Shown in pieces: positions 63,194 through 64,000 of a DNA stretch of 64,000 bases. Position numbers and translations under genes: made by a program. The notes under the pieces were generated by a model. The model was given only the letters and a program-made list of their open reading frames with translations, made no database searches and was not told the origin of the DNA. Where the stretch lies: NCBI RefSeq assembly GCF_001685485.1, contig NZ_BDEL01000001.1:2973501-3037500 (forward strand), given 5' to 3'. Numbering within the stretch: the first letter of the stretch is position 1; the number at the start of each line of letters is the position of its first letter. Source of the stretch: Formosa haliotis. Its GTDB lineage: Bacteria; Bacteroidota; Bacteroidia; Flavobacteriales; Flavobacteriaceae.

Positions 63194-63871
63194 ATGAAAT
63201 ATTTAATTATCTTTTTTTTATTCATATCCACAGTTTCAGCTCAGGAAAAAGTGCAGAGCCGTCAGTTTGATAAAGTGACCAATATGACGGTTACCGAGTC
63301 TACTGTTATTTATGACTATGATACAGGAAAATTAATTGATATAAGCGATATTAGTAATTTTGGTAAGTTACTTAAAAAGTATCCTAAGGCGGATTTAATG
63401 GTCAAGGACACTGATTTAAATGGTTACCCCACGACGTATTATTTTATTAAAGATGCAAGTCTTGCTCATGATAAAAAAGAAAATCTAAATGTAGTCAAGA
63501 TTAAACAGAAAGATATTACTAATTCAATTTTCGATTTAAGTAATATTGACACGAAATATACCTTAATAATTTTACAGCATGAACTCGAATTTCCTAGAAT
63601 TAATGTAGAAAGCATTAGTGAAGTTGAAAACGCTGCTTTGGATAAAGGATTTACGTCTTTAATATTAACAGAATCTATTTATAATCAGGCAAAAACTTTT
63701 GCCAGTTCCGAAGGATTAAAATCAATAATTATTCCCAACGCTTCTGCATTAATTAGATCTTTCGATACAAATAGATACCCGTTTTTTGTGTTATTAAATG
63801 CAGATAAGGCTATTGTTTTTTCTTGTGTTAGAGATTATGAAATTATTGATAAGTTGTTAACCCTTGAATAA
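63194..63871 (+). CDS. Secreted protein of unknown function
   Basis: 225 residues from the chosen ATG at 63194 ([10 protein letters not shown]), which gives a clean signal peptide ending TVSAQ; the longer frame to 63017 would translate the structured element. The mature part begins [19 protein letters not shown] and has an alternating pattern; the C-terminal half ([16 protein letters not shown]) loosely resembles a thioredoxin-like or AhpC/TlpA-type fold but has no CXXC. Function is not assigned. The following queG start overlaps its stop by 8 bp. Confidence 0.7.
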   Translation: MKYLIIFFLFISTVSAQEKVQSRQFDKVTNMTVTESTVIYDYDTGKLIDISDISNFGKLLKKYPKADLMVKDTDLNGYPTTYYFIKDASLAHDKKENLNVVKIKQKDITNSIFDLSNIDTKYTLIILQHELEFPRINVESISEVENAALDKGFTSLILTESIYNQAKTFASSEGLKSIIIPNASALIRSFDTNRYPFFVLLNADKAIVFSCVRDYEIIDKLLTLE

Positions 63872-64000
63872 AAAAGCGGACTATACTCGTTGGATTAAAA
63901 CCGAAGCCAAACGTCTCGGTTTTATGTCTTGTGGTATTAGTAAATCCCAATTTTTAGAAGCCGAAGCCCCACGTTTAGAGCGGTATTTAAATCAGAATTT
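63864..64000 (+). CDS. queG: Epoxyqueuosine reductase, N-terminal part (window edge)
   Basis: Final enzyme of queuosine tRNA-modification synthesis. Only the first 45 residues are present. The translation [20 protein letters not shown] followed by [20 protein letters not shown] is a strong match to the QueG N-terminus (the SCGI motif and EEAPRLEKWL-like sequence). The only available start is TTG (63864), because an in-frame stop precedes it and no ATG is in range. It overlaps the upstream gene by 8 bp, indicating translational coupling. Confidence 0.85.
   Translation, partial: MNKKADYTRWIKTEAKRLGFMSCGISKSQFLEAEAPRLERYLNQN

Overview
The window is a chromosomal segment of a marine-type Flavobacteriaceae bacterium (Bacteroidota). 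The evidence is a low G+C content, a SusC/SusD pair, a PorT-family barrel, an ActABCDEF alternative complex III joined to a cytochrome oxidase, DUF2723 and DUF5686 proteins, and promoters of the Bacteroidota type (TTTG, 19 nt, TAnnTTTG) with few Shine-Dalgarno sites. No phage, IS element, plasmid gene or CRISPR array was seen. The genus cannot be fixed from the sequence alone.

Layout. 1-2.8 kb: the 3' part of odhB (2-oxoglutarate dehydrogenase E2), then, on the minus strand, an aspartyl protease, an orphan NarL/LuxR-type response regulator, three tandem copies of an apparent small-RNA gene, and a 35-residue membrane peptide. 2.8-8.7 kb: tatD and ansA, tRNA-Ser, an ExbB/ExbD/ExbD proton-channel operon, a PorT-family barrel and a PAP2-like membrane protein. 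9-13.6 kb: a SusC/SusD pair without glycan-degrading enzymes. 13.7-25 kb (minus): rpoN, asnS, an MMPL-type exporter, a DUF5686-like barrel, frr, pyrH, tsf, rpsB, rpsI, rplM. 25.3-27.4 kb: DUF2853, a DJ-1/PfpI protein and a TspO-like protein. 27.4-33.8 kb (minus): polA followed without gaps by a NUDIX hydrolase and a PLD-helicase-DUF3427 protein. 34-41.7 kb: TetR-aldehyde dehydrogenase, a metallophosphoesterase, a thioredoxin-fold protein without its cysteines, a polysaccharide deacetylase and a DUF2723 glycosyltransferase. 41.8-49.3 kb: tRNA-Gln, a small secreted protein, UspA, rimP-nusA-infB and a SPOR protein. 49.4-61 kb: the respiratory operon actABCDEF-coxBA. 61-64 kb: a secreted endonuclease, ruvB, an unknown secreted protein and the start of queG.

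Most of the window is housekeeping: central metabolism, translation, replication and repair, and aerobic respiration. The strongest candidate for something undescribed is at 1,125-2,311. Three tandem units of about 144 bp each carry a 22-bp palindrome, a promoter with an exact 19-nt spacer, a conserved transcribed segment of about 72 nt and a terminator hairpin whose stem shows compensatory changes. They lie directly behind a NarL-type response regulator and ahead of a tiny membrane peptide. Next in interest are the polA-NUDIX-helicase operon, a terminator-like hairpin in the rimP-nusA-infB leader, LacI-like operator sequence before susC, and structured intergenic elements at 43,004-43,090 and 63,035-63,154.

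Coordinates were read by eye. Promoters, operators and RNAs are pattern-based predictions, and family names come from remembered motifs, not database searches.
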